Part shown: piece by piece, positions 52,656 to 62,054 of the stretch
How the letters are laid out: every line of letters starts with the position of its first letter
Numbering within the stretch: the stretch's first letter is position 1
From: Fibrobacterota bacterium
GTDB lineage: Bacteria > Fibrobacterota > Fibrobacteria > UBA11236
Direction: 5' to 3'
DNA: 64,000 bases
Assembly: GCA_019509785.1 (NCBI GenBank)
Contig: JAEKLQ010000069.1
Span: 20,778-84,777, forward strand
Program-made: the position numbers and the translations under genes
Notes under the pieces: generated by a model
Database searches by the model: none
What the model was told of the DNA's origin: nothing
What the model saw: only the letters and a program-made list of their open reading frames with translations

Positions 52656-54503
52656 TCAGCCCTTCGCCGCTTCCGCCCGTGCCGCCGCTTCCGCCTTAAG
52701 CTGCGCCACGATCTTCGGATCGATGTTGATGTGCAACTCGCGCAACTGCTTGTCCGTCACCTCGCCCGGGGCGCCCATCATCAGATCCTGCGCCTTCTGG
52801 TTCATAGGGAAGGCGATGACCTCGCGGATGTTGGACTCGTCGGCCAGGAGCATCACCATGCGATCGACCCCGGGGGCGATGCCTCCGTGAGGCGGGGCGC
52901 CGAGCTTGAAGGCGTTGATCATGCCGCCGAACTTGCGTTCCACCACTTCGGGCCCGTAGCCGGCAATCTCGAAGGCCTTGTACATGACTTCGGGCACGTG
53001 GTTGCGGATGGCGCCGGAAGACAGCTCCACGCCATTGCAGACGATGTCGTACTGGAAGGCGTTGATCTCCAGCGGGTTCTTGGTCAAGAGCGCTTCCATG
53101 CCGCCCTGGGGCATGGAGAAGGGGTTATGCGAGAAGGCGATGCATTTGTTCTCTTCGTCCCATTCGAACATGGGGAAATCCACGATCCAGGCGAACTTGA
53201 AGACGTTGGGATCGATCAAGTCCAGATCCTTGCCCAGCTTCTTGCGGATCTCGCCGGCCAGCTTGGCGGCCACGTCCTTCTTGTCCGAGACGAAGAACAC
53301 CGCGTCGCCTGCGACGCCGTTGCCGCCGCCGTTCACGCCGCATTGCGCCGCCAACGAAGCCATTTGCTCCGGGGTGAGGAACTTGGCCAACGGGCCTTTG
53401 ACGGGCGCGGCCGCATCGCCGGTCCAGACCAGGTAGGCCAGGCCTTTGGAGCCGATCGACTGGGCGAACTCGACCAGCTTGTCGAAGAAGGAGCGGGGCT
53501 TGTCGGCGATGGCCTTTACGGGTATGGCGCGCACCACGGAACCGGCGGCCACCGCGTTCTTGAAGGCCTGGAATCCCGACTCGGCGAACAGAGCCGACAC
53601 GTCGCGGATTTCGATGGGGATGCGCAAGTCCGGCTTATCCGATCCGTATTTGAGCATGGAGTCGGCATAGGCAATGCGGCGGAAGGGGATGCCGTCCGAC
53701 TTCTTCGTGGAGAACTCGGTGAAGACGCCGTGGACGACCTTTTCCACCGCGGCGAAGACGTCGTCTTGGGTCACGAAGGACATTTCGATATCGAGCTGAT
53801 AGAATTCCCCGGGCGAGCGATCGGCGCGCGCGTCCTCGTCGCGGAAGCAAGGGGCGATCTGGAAATAGCGATCGAATCCGGCCACCATCAAAAGTTGTTT
53901 GAATTGCTGGGGAGCCTGGGGCAAGGCGTAGAAGTGCCCGGGATGGATGCGGCTGGGAACCAGGTAATCGCGCGCGCCCTCGGGCGAAGAGCTCGTGAGG
54001 ATGGGCGTCTGGAATTCCATGAAGCCGAGATCGGTCATGCGGCGGCGCAGGGAAGAGATGACCTGCTGACGCAAGATGATGTTCTTGTGGAGCTTGTCGC
54101 GGCGCAAATCCAGGAACCGGTATTTGAGGCGCAGATCTTCCGGGCTATCCTCTTTGCCATCCACCAGGATGGGGAGCTGTTCGGCCATGGACTGGACGGT
54201 CAGCTCATGGACCGTGATCTCCAGCTCGCCGGTGGCCATGGCGGGATTGACGGTGGCGCCGTCCCGGGCGATGACCTTGCCGACGATGGTGATTACGCTC
54301 TCGTAGCGCAGGCGCGTGGCGGCATCGAAGAAGGGGCGCTCGGGATGGAAGACGATCTGGGTGATGCCGTAATGATCGCGCAGATCGATGAAGAGGAAGT
54401 GGCCGTGATCGCGGCGGCGGAACACCCAGCCCGAGAGTTTGACGGTTTCGCCTACGTGGGCCTTGCGCAATTCGCCGCAGGTGTGGGTTCGATAGAGGTG
54501 CAT
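52656..54503 (-). CDS. aspS: Aspartyl-tRNA synthetase
   Basis: AspRS charges tRNA-Asp in the cytosol. The 615-residue protein begins at the ATG at 54503 ([19 protein letters not shown]). It has the OB-fold anticodon domain ([23 protein letters not shown]), class II motif 2 ([17 protein letters not shown]), the bacterial GAD insertion (about 290-430), and motif 3 ([13 protein letters not shown]). The C terminus has a 20-residue Ala/Glu-rich extension ([16 protein letters not shown]). A weak GAAGG precedes the start. A diverged copy of the last 40 codons lies downstream at 52185-52307. Confidence 0.97.
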   Translation of the reverse strand: MHLYRTHTCGELRKAHVGETVKLSGWVFRRRDHGHFLFIDLRDHYGITQIVFHPERPFFDAATRLRYESVITIVGKVIARDGATVNPAMATGELEITVHELTVQSMAEQLPILVDGKEDSPEDLRLKYRFLDLRRDKLHKNIILRQQVISSLRRRMTDLGFMEFQTPILTSSSPEGARDYLVPSRIHPGHFYALPQAPQQFKQLLMVAGFDRYFQIAPCFRDEDARADRSPGEFYQLDIEMSFVTQDDVFAAVEKVVHGVFTEFSTKKSDGIPFRRIAYADSMLKYGSDKPDLRIPIEIRDVSALFAESGFQAFKNAVAAGSVVRAIPVKAIADKPRSFFDKLVEFAQSIGSKGLAYLVWTGDAAAPVKGPLAKFLTPEQMASLAAQCGVNGGGNGVAGDAVFFVSDKKDVAAKLAGEIRKKLGKDLDLIDPNVFKFAWIVDFPMFEWDEENKCIAFSHNPFSMPQGGMEALLTKNPLEINAFQYDIVCNGVELSSGAIRNHVPEVMYKAFEIAGYGPEVVERKFGGMINAFKLGAPPHGGIAPGVDRMVMLLADESNIREVIAFPMNQKAQDLMMGAPGEVTDKQLRELHINIDPKIVAQLKAEAAARAEAAKG

Positions 54504-54671
54504 ACGCCTTCCCGGTTGCCGCGCGTCGCGCGGGCCAATCCGGCCCCGCCTAACGACTTGGAACGATAGGCCGGGAAAAATAGTAGAAAGCCCGGCCGGG
54601 GCCAAACCGGGAGGCCAAAGGGCCGCGCCTAGGCGGGTGGCGCCGGGGCGGGGCGCCGGGGCGGAGCGCCC

Positions 54672-56258
54672 TTAGAAATGCACCGCGGGGAGCAGGGTCA
54701 GGTATACCGGATTGAACTTTCCTTCGGCCCAGGTCCAGGCGGTTCCGTAGCTCATGGACAAGGAGACGCGGTTCCAGATCCACAAACGCGCCCCGAAGGT
54801 GGCGCCGGTCGCGCCGGCCAAGTCCCAAACGGAGTTGGCCACGTGGTCACCGACTACGCAAGTTCCCTCAACATCCAGAGGACAAAGACCGTATTCGTAA
54901 ACCGTGTAGGCCGTGGCTTTGTGGGCGCGATGGAATACGGTTCCCGTGAACTCCAGGTTTTCCCCCAGGAACTTTCCCGTCTCCAGGCCCGCTTCGGCTT
55001 CCATGTCGTTGCCTAACGAGTTGAGGCGGCGATGCCAGGTCTTGTTGGTGGTGAAACTGGCGTATGCGCCCAGCCGTGGCCAGAAGCGGTATCCCAGCAA
55101 GGTCGTCAGGCTCAATTGGTCGTACCCGTTGATCCAGCCGAAGCCGACGCGCAGGGGGAACTGCGCCGGCAGTTCCGCTTTGCGCCAGGGCAAATCCACC
55201 TCTTCGCGTTCCGGGGTGCCCTTGGCGAGCCCCACGAGCTGAATCCCGCTGGAGAGATCCTCCGGACCCACTTCGCGCATTTCCTTGTCCTTGAGACGGG
55301 CCTTCATTTGCGTGGTCTTGCGGCCTTCCTTGCGAAACACCCGGTAGGTCCCCGGCGGCAACGCGAGGATGGCATCCTTGCCCTTCTCCTTCCGGAATTC
55401 CGCCATCACCAGGGACTTCGCGTCGGCCACCAGCAAATCGCCATCGAGATCGGGCTTGAACCGGAGGCCGCCGCGGCCCGAATTCAGATCGGTCAGCACC
55501 ACGTCGCCTTGCACGTCCAGGTTGAGCGCCGCCATGGCATGCTGGGCCCCGCCGCGGGAATCCTCCGTTTCCACCAAGGTCTTCTGGAAGGCGTACTGGT
55601 AGGCTTCCATTAAGGTTACGCGCCGATCGCCGGACACGTCGCCGGCCCCGCGCAAGGCGGTCATCAGGTTATGGGTGAAGAACGATCCCTGGAATTGATC
55701 CGATTCCTGCGCGTTCTCGTCGGGGGCGCTGGACGCGATCAGAACCGAACCTTCGGTGTTCAGCTTATCCTCGACGAGGAAGGGCTCGACCAGCCGGGCG
55801 CCTTTCAGGCGCGTGATGGCCCCGCTCTGGCAGGCATCCAGGATGCCGATGCGCAGCTTGGCGGGGATTTTCTCGATATGCTCCTTCAGATCCTTGAGCG
55901 GATATTCCTTGGGCCCCAGTTTCAAGTGGGTACCGGTGCCGTGGCCGGAGTAGTAGAAGAGGAAGATCACCTCATCGGAGGGAGCGGCCGCCAGGCTCTT
56001 GGCGCGGATGTCCTCGAAAGCCCGATCGAGATCTTCCGGCCGCGGCGACTTGAGCAGGAGCAGGTTGTCCTCTTGCACGCCACCCGCTTCGACCAGGAGC
56101 TCGGCCATCTTCTGCGCATCGGCTTCGGCGTATTGCAGGCGCGGATCGTCGTCCAGCCCGCGGTTATGGCCGGCCACCAAGGCCAAGCGGACGGTCTTGG
56201 CGGAAGCCGGCAAGACCACGGCAGCGAGAAGGATGGCGATCAGGGTCGGCGATTTCAT
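54672..56258 (-). CDS. Caspase-like protease with C-terminal barrel-like domain
   Basis: The 528-residue protein has a signal peptide (SPTLIAILLAAVVLPASA), then a family C14 caspase-like domain: LALVAGHNRG, FYYSGHGTGTH with catalytic His106, and ILDACQSGAI with Cys143, then SSAPDENAQES and FFTHNLMTALRGAGD. Residues about 255-340 form a beta-rich domain (GTYRVFRKEGRKTTQ). Residues about 370-528 look like outer-membrane beta-strands (FPLRVGFGWINGYDQLSLTTLLGYRF), ending VYLTLLPAVHF with terminal Phe. It is the last gene of an ECF sigma/DUF4384 operon and overlaps its neighbour by ATGA. An exported caspase-like protein under ECF control is notable. Confidence 0.8.
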   Translation of the reverse strand: MKSPTLIAILLAAVVLPASAKTVRLALVAGHNRGLDDDPRLQYAEADAQKMAELLVEAGGVQEDNLLLLKSPRPEDLDRAFEDIRAKSLAAAPSDEVIFLFYYSGHGTGTHLKLGPKEYPLKDLKEHIEKIPAKLRIGILDACQSGAITRLKGARLVEPFLVEDKLNTEGSVLIASSAPDENAQESDQFQGSFFTHNLMTALRGAGDVSGDRRVTLMEAYQYAFQKTLVETEDSRGGAQHAMAALNLDVQGDVVLTDLNSGRGGLRFKPDLDGDLLVADAKSLVMAEFRKEKGKDAILALPPGTYRVFRKEGRKTTQMKARLKDKEMREVGPEDLSSGIQLVGLAKGTPEREEVDLPWRKAELPAQFPLRVGFGWINGYDQLSLTTLLGYRFWPRLGAYASFTTNKTWHRRLNSLGNDMEAEAGLETGKFLGENLEFTGTVFHRAHKATAYTVYEYGLCPLDVEGTCVVGDHVANSVWDLAGATGATFGARLWIWNRVSLSMSYGTAWTWAEGKFNPVYLTLLPAVHF

Positions 56259-56992
56259 GGGCGTACTTTCTTGCGCAACAGGAAAAAGGAAACGCGGGAT
56301 CCGGAAGGGGCGCCATCGGATAAAACCCGCTCCAGGCCGGGAAGATGGCGGGCGGATCGGCCCCAGGCCCCTCGCAGCCAGGCTTCCAAGGCGAGGGTGT
56401 CCGACGGCGAAGGCGTCCAGATTCCCACCAGAGCCTCATCGGCGGGATCGGCGTCCAGCTCCAGGGCGAACGGGAAGGTCTTGTCCTGCCCGGCGGGCGA
56501 GATGGAATCGGCTCCGGCGCAGGAAAGGCACCCGATACGGCCGTTGGCGTCGAGGGAAAAGAAACGGATGAATCCGCTCCGGTCGGCGGAGTAAAAGGCC
56601 TGCAGCCGATCGCCGGGCCGATACCATCCCCCGCTCTTGGCCGGCAGGATGCTCGCCCCGCGCTTAAGCAGATAGCCGATGCGGAAGCCCTCTCCTTTGA
56701 TGCGGGTGGCCTCTCTGTCCATCCCCGCTCCGGCGGGGAAGTATCGAATCGCGAGCGCCGCCGCCAGAGCCAAGGTCGCGAAAGCCAAGGCCGGACGAGG
56801 CGATAGCAAGGTCCTGACCCATCCCGGCCATGTGGGCCGGGCCCGGGTTTGGGATCGGGTTTGGGTCTGGGTCCGGGCCCCGGCGCGCAACGATTCCATC
56901 ACCCGGCGCGTAAACTCCGGATCGGGAGGCGCCGGCCGCTTCCTCTCTTCCAGCCATGCGGACCACTCGCGGTCCAATTCTTGGGCGTCCAT
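56255..56992 (-). CDS. DUF4384-like membrane protein, probable anti-sigma partner
   Basis: This 245-residue protein has a cytosolic N terminus (about 65 residues, DREWSAWLEERKRPAPPDPEFTRRVM) that could bind the sigma factor, one helix (ALAFATLALAAALAIRYF), and a periplasmic domain with YRPGDRLQAFYSADRSGFIRFFSLDANGRIGCL, matching the DUF4384 pattern often found beside or fused to caspase-like domains. It lies 3 nt after the ECF sigma gene and overlaps the caspase-like gene. Position and topology suggest an anti-sigma factor, although no zinc-binding HxxxCxxC motif is present. The linker has a QTQTRSQTRAR repeat. Confidence 0.65.
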   Translation of the reverse strand: MDAQELDREWSAWLEERKRPAPPDPEFTRRVMESLRAGARTQTQTRSQTRARPTWPGWVRTLLSPRPALAFATLALAAALAIRYFPAGAGMDREATRIKGEGFRIGYLLKRGASILPAKSGGWYRPGDRLQAFYSADRSGFIRFFSLDANGRIGCLSCAGADSISPAGQDKTFPFALELDADPADEALVGIWTPSPSDTLALEAWLRGAWGRSARHLPGLERVLSDGAPSGSRVSFFLLRKKVRP

Positions 56993-56995
56993 AGG

Positions 56996-57565
56996 TTATC
57001 CCTTCCTCCCGAATCCGCGCAGCTTGACTTGCAGAGCTTCCCTCGCCCGGCTCACCCGCGATCGGATCGTCCCCGCATTCGTCCCTTGTATCACCGCCGC
57101 CTCTTCATAACCGAAGCCTTCCACCACGGTTAACTCGAAGGCCATCCGTTGCTCCGGATTCATGTCCTCCAAAGCGTCTTCCAACAGCATCCGGATGCGC
57201 AGCCGGCGGGCGGGATCGCCCGGATCGGGGGCGGGCAGGTTTTCATGATCCTCCAGCTTTTCCGTCGCCTTCCGTTTGCGGCTGCGCACCAAGTCGAGGC
57301 AGCCGTTGCGCGCGATGGCGAACAGCCAGGTGGAAAAGCCGGCCTGGTTGCGGCCCGTATAGCTCCCGAGCGATTGAAAGGCCTTCAAGAAGGCGTCCTG
57401 GGCCAAATCCCGCGCGGCCTCCGGATCCCGTATCATGCGGTTGAGGAACCCGATCAACGGCCCTTGGTAGCGATCCACGAGGCCGGCGAAGGCATCGAGG
57501 TCCCCGCCGCGAATGCGTTCCAGTAGGACTTCGTCCCCTTCCGAGGTGGCCAGGTCAGATTTCAT
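56996..57565 (-). CDS. ECF-family RNA polymerase sigma factor
   Basis: The 189-residue product from the ATG at 57565 (MKSDLATSEGDEVLLERI) has sigma region 2 (FAGLVDRYQGPLIGFLNRMI, DPEAARDLAQDAFLKAFQSLGSY, STWLFAIARNGCLDLVRSRKRK) and region 4 (LEDMNPEQRMAFELTVVEGFGYEEAAVIQ, GTIRSRVSRAREAL). The start is chosen because an ECF-type promoter ends 16 nt upstream; a longer frame exists but would begin before that promoter. The two downstream genes (DUF4384, caspase-like) form its operon. Confidence 0.9.
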   Translation of the reverse strand: MKSDLATSEGDEVLLERIRGGDLDAFAGLVDRYQGPLIGFLNRMIRDPEAARDLAQDAFLKAFQSLGSYTGRNQAGFSTWLFAIARNGCLDLVRSRKRKATEKLEDHENLPAPDPGDPARRLRIRMLLEDALEDMNPEQRMAFELTVVEGFGYEEAAVIQGTNAGTIRSRVSRAREALQVKLRGFGRKG

Positions 57566-57580
57566 GGGTATTCGATGTAG

Positions 57581-57604
57581 GACGCCGGAAATGTGGAAAA
57601 GTTC
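57581..57604 (-). promoter_or_regulatory. Putative autoregulated ECF promoter
   Basis: On the minus strand GAAC (57604-57601) and CGTC (57584-57581) are separated by exactly 16 nt, the -35/-10 pattern of many ECF sigma factors. The -10 ends 15 nt before the sigma gene's ATG, giving a very short leader. Confidence 0.6.
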
Positions 57605-57684
57605 GCTTTTTCTTCCGAATCGGCGGTTGCTCAGCAAAGGACTGGGATTGTACTCTTTTTTAACTATTTTCGCAGATCCCCAAT

Positions 57685-59043
57685 GTGGTTACCCTGAGTA
57701 GCGTAGGCTTCGAATTTTTCATCATCGCCGCTTTGATCCTGGTGAACGGTCTGTTCGCCATGACCGAGATCGCCGTGGTTTCGGCGCGCAAGGCCCGTTT
57801 GCAGCAATGGGCCAACGAGGGCAACCGGCGCGCCCAAAACGCCTTGGACTTGGCCAACTCCCCCAATCGCTTCCTGGCCACCATCCAGGTGGTCATCACC
57901 ATGTTTACCTTGCTCACCGGCGCCTACGGCGGCAGCACCATCGCCGAAAAGATTTCCGCGCATTTGCAGGGCCTTCCCTGGGTGGGCCAGTATCACGAAC
58001 GCATCGGCCTCTCCATGGTGGTGGTCGCCGTCGGATTCCTGCAAGTGGTCTTCGGCGAGCTCGTACCCAAGACCGTGGCCCTGAATCATGCCGAGCAAAT
58101 CGCATCCATCGTGGCCTGGCCCATGCAGCTCATTTCCCGGCTGGCCTCCCCCATCGTTTCCTTCCTCGGGCTGTTCACCGACGCCATCCTGCGCATGGTG
58201 GGAAGCAAGCCCTCCACCGAGCCTCCCGTCACCGGGGACGAAATCAACGTCATGATCGCGCAAGGCACGGAGGCGGGGGTTTTCCAGGAATCCCAGCAGG
58301 ACATGGTGGAAAGCGTCATCGAGCTGAACGAGAGGCGCATCAATACCATCATGACCCCGCGGCCGGAAATCGTATGGCTCGACGTGGAAGCGTCCTTGGA
58401 TGAGAGCAAGGAAAAGATCCTGGGTTCATCCTATTCGCGCTTTCCCCTATGCCGGGATAGCCTGGACGAAATCCTCGGCATCGTGCACACCAAGGATTTG
58501 CTGGCCGATTGCATCGCAGGCAAACCGCTGGACCTGGTTAGCAAGGCGCGCAAAGCCCTTACCATCCCCGAAACCATTCCCGTGCTCAAGTCGCTGGAGT
58601 CCTTCAAGGAATCGGGCATCCATATCGCCCTGGTGATCGACGAGTACGGCAGCTTGCAAGGGCTGGTCACCCTTAACGATATCCTCGAGAGCATCGTGGG
58701 CAACATCGCGTCCCATGATCAGAAGGAAGAGAAGCCGGGCGCCGTGCGGCGCGAAGACGGGTCCTGGTTGGTGGACGGCATGCAGCCCGTGGAGGATTTC
58801 AAGGACCTGATGGAGATCGACGACCTTCCCGAGGAAGGCACGGACACCTACCAGACCCTGGGCGGCTTCGTGATGATGCAGCTAGGGCGCATCCCCAAGC
58901 CCGGCGATCATTTCCAGAGCGGCGACGTCCGCTACGAAGTAATGGATATGGACGGCAACCGGGTGGACAAGGTGCTCGTCAAGAAGGAGGAGCCCCCGCC
59001 GGATTCCCAGGCGGAAGATCGGGCTGGGGAGGAGAAGGGCTGA
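57685..59043 (+). CDS. CNNM/CorC (HlyC) family membrane protein
   Basis: The 452-residue protein starts at a GTG at 57685 (MVTLSSVGFEFFIIAALIL). It has a DUF21 membrane domain of about four helices (residues 8-180, with AMTEIAVVSARKARLQ and FGELVPKTVALNHAEQIA), two CBS domains (about 215-345: RRINTIMTPRPEIVWLD and IHIALVIDEYGSLQGLVTLNDILESIVG), and a C-terminal CorC_HlyC domain (SWLVDGMQPVEDFKDLM). Such proteins are proposed Mg2+/Co2+ exporters or regulators. The last 65 nt overlap the convergent FapA-type gene. Divergent from the sigma operon. Confidence 0.9.
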   Translation: MVTLSSVGFEFFIIAALILVNGLFAMTEIAVVSARKARLQQWANEGNRRAQNALDLANSPNRFLATIQVVITMFTLLTGAYGGSTIAEKISAHLQGLPWVGQYHERIGLSMVVVAVGFLQVVFGELVPKTVALNHAEQIASIVAWPMQLISRLASPIVSFLGLFTDAILRMVGSKPSTEPPVTGDEINVMIAQGTEAGVFQESQQDMVESVIELNERRINTIMTPRPEIVWLDVEASLDESKEKILGSSYSRFPLCRDSLDEILGIVHTKDLLADCIAGKPLDLVSKARKALTIPETIPVLKSLESFKESGIHIALVIDEYGSLQGLVTLNDILESIVGNIASHDQKEEKPGAVRREDGSWLVDGMQPVEDFKDLMEIDDLPEEGTDTYQTLGGFVMMQLGRIPKPGDHFQSGDVRYEVMDMDGNRVDKVLVKKEEPPPDSQAEDRAGEEKG

Positions 59044-60556
59044 GGGAACGGGACTGCAGGCCTCCCTGGCCCCAGACCCATTCCTTCTTCGCATCCTCCG
59101 CTTCCAACTCCTTGGCATGCCCGTAAAAATCGAGGATGCCTCCCCAAATCAGCTTTTCCGTGACCGCGAACCGGCCCGAATGGCTGGAGGGGGTCAGTAT
59201 GACGGAAGCGAGCCGCTGCTTTTCATCGTCCAGGTCCTTCTCGGCCTTCTTGAGGCCCGAGTACGCATCGGCCACCGCCTTGAGATCCGCCTTCACCCGG
59301 TCCGACATCACGGCCCCGTACTTGGCGACCATGGCCTTCATGTGCATCAGTTTCTTTTCCAGGGGCTCCAGCTTGTGCGGGATCTCCGCCTTGAGGCGCT
59401 CCACTTCGCGCAAGCGGATCTTGGCCGCTTCCGCCGCCTTATCCACGATGTGGATGTGCGTATGGCATCCTTCGGCCCCAAGATCGGCGATCTCGACCTC
59501 GCCGTAAGCGCGGATCTCGCCCCCGACCACGGCGCATCCCGGCTTTCCCGCCTTCAGGTGCATGGCCGTAACCTGGCAGTTACGTAATCCCTTGGCAACT
59601 TCCACGGCGCCGTCCCCGCACTCGATGCGGACGTCCTGGGCCGCCATCAGCTTGATCCCCGTTTTGGCGGCGACGCGGCCCTTGCCATGGCCGAAGACGC
59701 ACCCTTTGACGGTCACCGTCGCCGAATGGGACACGACTTCCGCGCCCTCGACCGTCCCTTCCACGGTGATGTTCCCGTCGGCCTCAACCGTGAAGCCTTC
59801 CTTCACGTTGCCCAGCACCAGGATGTCGCCATGGTAATGCAGGTTACCGGTGTGGAAATCCACGTCGCCTTTCAGCGTATAGGTGACCCCGACGCAGAGG
59901 GCGCCCGCATTGTGGTATACGAACCCGCCCACGGCGGCCACCAGGCTCATGCCATCGGGGCTGACGGTGGTATTGGCGCCCAGTTTGAATTGAGCATCCT
60001 TCGCCGCCGGCGCCGGCAGAGGCTTGCCGAAGATGTCCTCGCCCGGCGCGGCCGGTACCATGGGCGTCTTTACCGCCAGCACGTCGCCCTTTTTCACCTG
60101 ATGGATGTTATCCACGTTCTTATAGTCGGCCTTGCCATCCTTTTTCATCACCGGCGCCAGATCGCTATCGACCTTGATCGATTCCTGGATCACGGCGTCC
60201 TTGCCCGGTTTGGGAAGCAGGCCCTGGGCGATGACTTGCCCGCGATCGTACTGCTTGCCTTGGATCATGCGATCGACCGCCGACCAATCGACGCCCTTCA
60301 CGACTTTCAGGCTTTGCAACTTCTTGGCGACGTCTTCCCGCGTCAGGGTCAGACCCGCGGCGGCGATGGCGCTCTTGATGGTCAAGACCGCGCGCTGGGG
60401 TTCGGTTTTGATTTCCAGGTAATCGCCAGGGTTGGCTACGGAGGGAGAGGCAGGTTTTCCGGCCTCGGCAGTTTTCCCTGCCACCGTAGGAGCGCTAGTG
60501 GCCCCGGGAGCGGTCGTTGCTTCCGAGGACGTACCCGATTTGGGGGCCTCGGCCAT
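58979..60556 (-). CDS. FapA (DUF342) family polymer-forming protein
   Basis: The 525-residue protein starts MAEAPKSGTSSEATTAPG, a low-complexity Ala/Thr/Pro N terminus of about 45 residues. It then has the DUF342 plan: an N-terminal lobe (GLTLTREDVAKKLQSLKV), a region with KVKKGDVLAVKTPMVPAAPGEDIFGKPLP as conserved FapA block, a right-handed beta-helix of hexapeptide-like strands (YTLKGDVDFHTGNLHYHGDI, EGNITVEGTVEGAEV-type), and a coiled coil (about 375-450). FapA-like proteins are linked to flagellar or envelope functions, with unclear activity. The Pro/Ser tail overlaps the convergent CorC-type gene by 65 nt. No Shine-Dalgarno; see its promoter. Confidence 0.85.
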   Translation of the reverse strand: MAEAPKSGTSSEATTAPGATSAPTVAGKTAEAGKPASPSVANPGDYLEIKTEPQRAVLTIKSAIAAAGLTLTREDVAKKLQSLKVVKGVDWSAVDRMIQGKQYDRGQVIAQGLLPKPGKDAVIQESIKVDSDLAPVMKKDGKADYKNVDNIHQVKKGDVLAVKTPMVPAAPGEDIFGKPLPAPAAKDAQFKLGANTTVSPDGMSLVAAVGGFVYHNAGALCVGVTYTLKGDVDFHTGNLHYHGDILVLGNVKEGFTVEADGNITVEGTVEGAEVVSHSATVTVKGCVFGHGKGRVAAKTGIKLMAAQDVRIECGDGAVEVAKGLRNCQVTAMHLKAGKPGCAVVGGEIRAYGEVEIADLGAEGCHTHIHIVDKAAEAAKIRLREVERLKAEIPHKLEPLEKKLMHMKAMVAKYGAVMSDRVKADLKAVADAYSGLKKAEKDLDDEKQRLASVILTPSSHSGRFAVTEKLIWGGILDFYGHAKELEAEDAKKEWVWGQGGLQSRSLSPSPPQPDLPPGNPAGAPPS

Positions 60557-60592
60557 ATGATTATTATAGGACAGGCCCTAAAAACAGGGCAA
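60557..60592 (-). promoter_or_regulatory. Sigma-70-type promoter giving a leaderless FapA transcript
   Basis: On the minus strand TTGCCC (60592-60587), an 18-nt spacer and a perfect TATAAT (60568-60563) are followed only 6 nt later by the ATG at 60556. Transcription would begin at or within a base of the start codon, explaining the lack of a ribosome-binding site. Confidence 0.65.
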
Positions 60593-60710
60593 TACCTTAA
60601 TTCTTACCTATCGGTAATAATCAAGGTCGGGTGGTCATCTGCCTATTTGGGCGGATTTTGGAGGCCCTGAAAGGATACAGCCTCGGGCTCATGGGCACTC
60701 GGAAAGCCGC

Positions 60711-60867
60711 GGCGCGCCATTGGCGCTCCGTTGGGAGCTGCAATGGCGCGCCATAAATCCCGTCACAGTATCTACCCAAGCATGCGCATTTTCGCGCTAT
60801 CGGACGTTTGGGTCGCTTAACCGTGGCGCGCCATTGGCGCGCCGACCGGCGCTACATTGGCGCGCCA
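60711..60867. repeat. GGCGCGCC repeat array, copy 2
   Basis: Copies of (A/T)TGGCGCGCCA or variants lie at about 60711, 60719, 60743, 60824, 60834 and 60856. The first part (GGCGCGCCATTGGCGCTCCG, then AGCTGCAATGGCGCGCCA) matches the opening of the 17067-17201 array, and GCGCTACATTGGCGCGCC matches its end. The array lies in the 322-nt spacer between the FapA and lpxB genes and stops about 12 nt from the lpxB 3' end. Confidence 0.85.
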
Positions 60868-60878
60868 TGGGTTCGGGT

Positions 60879-62054
60879 TCACCCCACCGCCTCCCGATGC
60901 ACCGCCGGGGATCGCAGCATATCCAAGCAGGCTGCGACCGCGACTGATGCCCCATCACCTGGACCCAGGCGGGTCTCCAGGGCGGCCAGGCGGCTTTCCC
61001 ATTCCGGCGGCGAGGCCAGGCCGTCCCACAGGGAACGGAAGACTTCCGTGTCGGGACCGGGCGCGGTACCCGCCCACTCCGGGAAGATCGCCTCTCCCAC
61101 GATCAGATTGGGTAGAGCCAAGCGACGACCCGCGAGAAGCCTCTTTCCCAACGCGTAGGTGAGGGGATCCAAAAGGGCCATGACCAGGGTGGGCACGCGA
61201 TTGCGGGCCAGCTCGAGGGTGATGGTGCCGGGGAAGGCCAAGGCGCGCGGCGCATGGGCCAACGCCGCCGCCGCATCGCTGCGGACCCTCAATCCCGGCG
61301 CACCGGGTTCGCGGAACGCCGCCGCGGACGCCAAAGCCGCCCTCCTCCCCGCATGCCGTCTGACGATACGCTCCGCCTCCGCCTCCAGGAAGGCCGGCAC
61401 GATCACGTCCAACGGGGCATCCTGCGGAAGCTCTGCGGCATCCAGCAGGCGCAGCCAGGCCGGCAGATTGCGTTTAAGGACCGGCAGGCGGCTGCCCGGG
61501 CATAAGGCGATCGGGCCGTCCTTGGTTAACACCGGAGTTACCGTATCCTGGAAGTGACCCTGGGTGACTTTAAGGCCCGGGACGCGCCAGGCATCCGACT
61601 CGAAGGCGTACAGCGCCTGCACCGAGCAGCCCGCCAGGGCCCTTCTGGCCTTGCGCAGCTTGCGGTCCGGATGGCGATAGGCCCATGCCTGGGGCGGGGC
61701 GATGAAATGGACGGGAACGCCCAGGCTGCGCGCCAGGCGGGCCAGACGCATGTTGAGGCCCGGGTAATCGACGAGCAACGCCAAATCGGGCCGGAAGTCC
61801 CGCAGGGCCCGGGCGGCCGCGAACCAAAGGCGTATCGCGAAGAGGCCACGCACGAGGGCGTCCCCCGCTCCGCTGAAGGCGGTCCGGGAGATGGGGAACA
61901 ACGGCCGCAAGCCCTCGGCCTCGGCGCGGGGCCCGCCCAGGCCGGCCAACTCGAGGTCGGGCGCTTCCGCGCGCAGCCGCGCCAGCGTTTTCCCGAGGAT
62001 GGCGTCCCCGGAGGCTTCCCCGGCCGACACGAATACTCGCAGGGGCCGGCTCAT
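60879..62054 (-). CDS. lpxB: Lipid-A-disaccharide synthase
   Basis: LpxB (GT19) joins UDP-2,3-diacylglucosamine and lipid X at the inner membrane in lipid A synthesis, so the organism makes an LPS-type outer membrane. The 391-residue protein begins MSRPLRVFVSAGEASGDAILG and has FRPDLALLVDYPGLNMRLA, VHFIAPPQAWAYR, LCPGSRLPVLKRNLP and AFPGTITLELA, all LpxB hallmarks. The ATG overlaps the upstream HAD gene (ATGA). The C-terminal end approaches the repeat array. Confidence 0.93.
   Translation of the reverse strand: MSRPLRVFVSAGEASGDAILGKTLARLRAEAPDLELAGLGGPRAEAEGLRPLFPISRTAFSGAGDALVRGLFAIRLWFAAARALRDFRPDLALLVDYPGLNMRLARLARSLGVPVHFIAPPQAWAYRHPDRKLRKARRALAGCSVQALYAFESDAWRVPGLKVTQGHFQDTVTPVLTKDGPIALCPGSRLPVLKRNLPAWLRLLDAAELPQDAPLDVIVPAFLEAEAERIVRRHAGRRAALASAAAFREPGAPGLRVRSDAAAALAHAPRALAFPGTITLELARNRVPTLVMALLDPLTYALGKRLLAGRRLALPNLIVGEAIFPEWAGTAPGPDTEVFRSLWDGLASPPEWESRLAALETRLGPGDGASVAVAACLDMLRSPAVHREAVG

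Noticed and set aside
52731..54569. Long plus-strand frame of over 600 codons opposite aspS
   Set aside because: Mirror of the aspS reading frame; composition is His/Gly/Leu-rich shadow sequence.
60720..60947. Frame with repeated WRA motifs across the GGCGCGCC array (also at 16973-17269)
   Set aside because: The motif is simply the translation of the DNA repeat.
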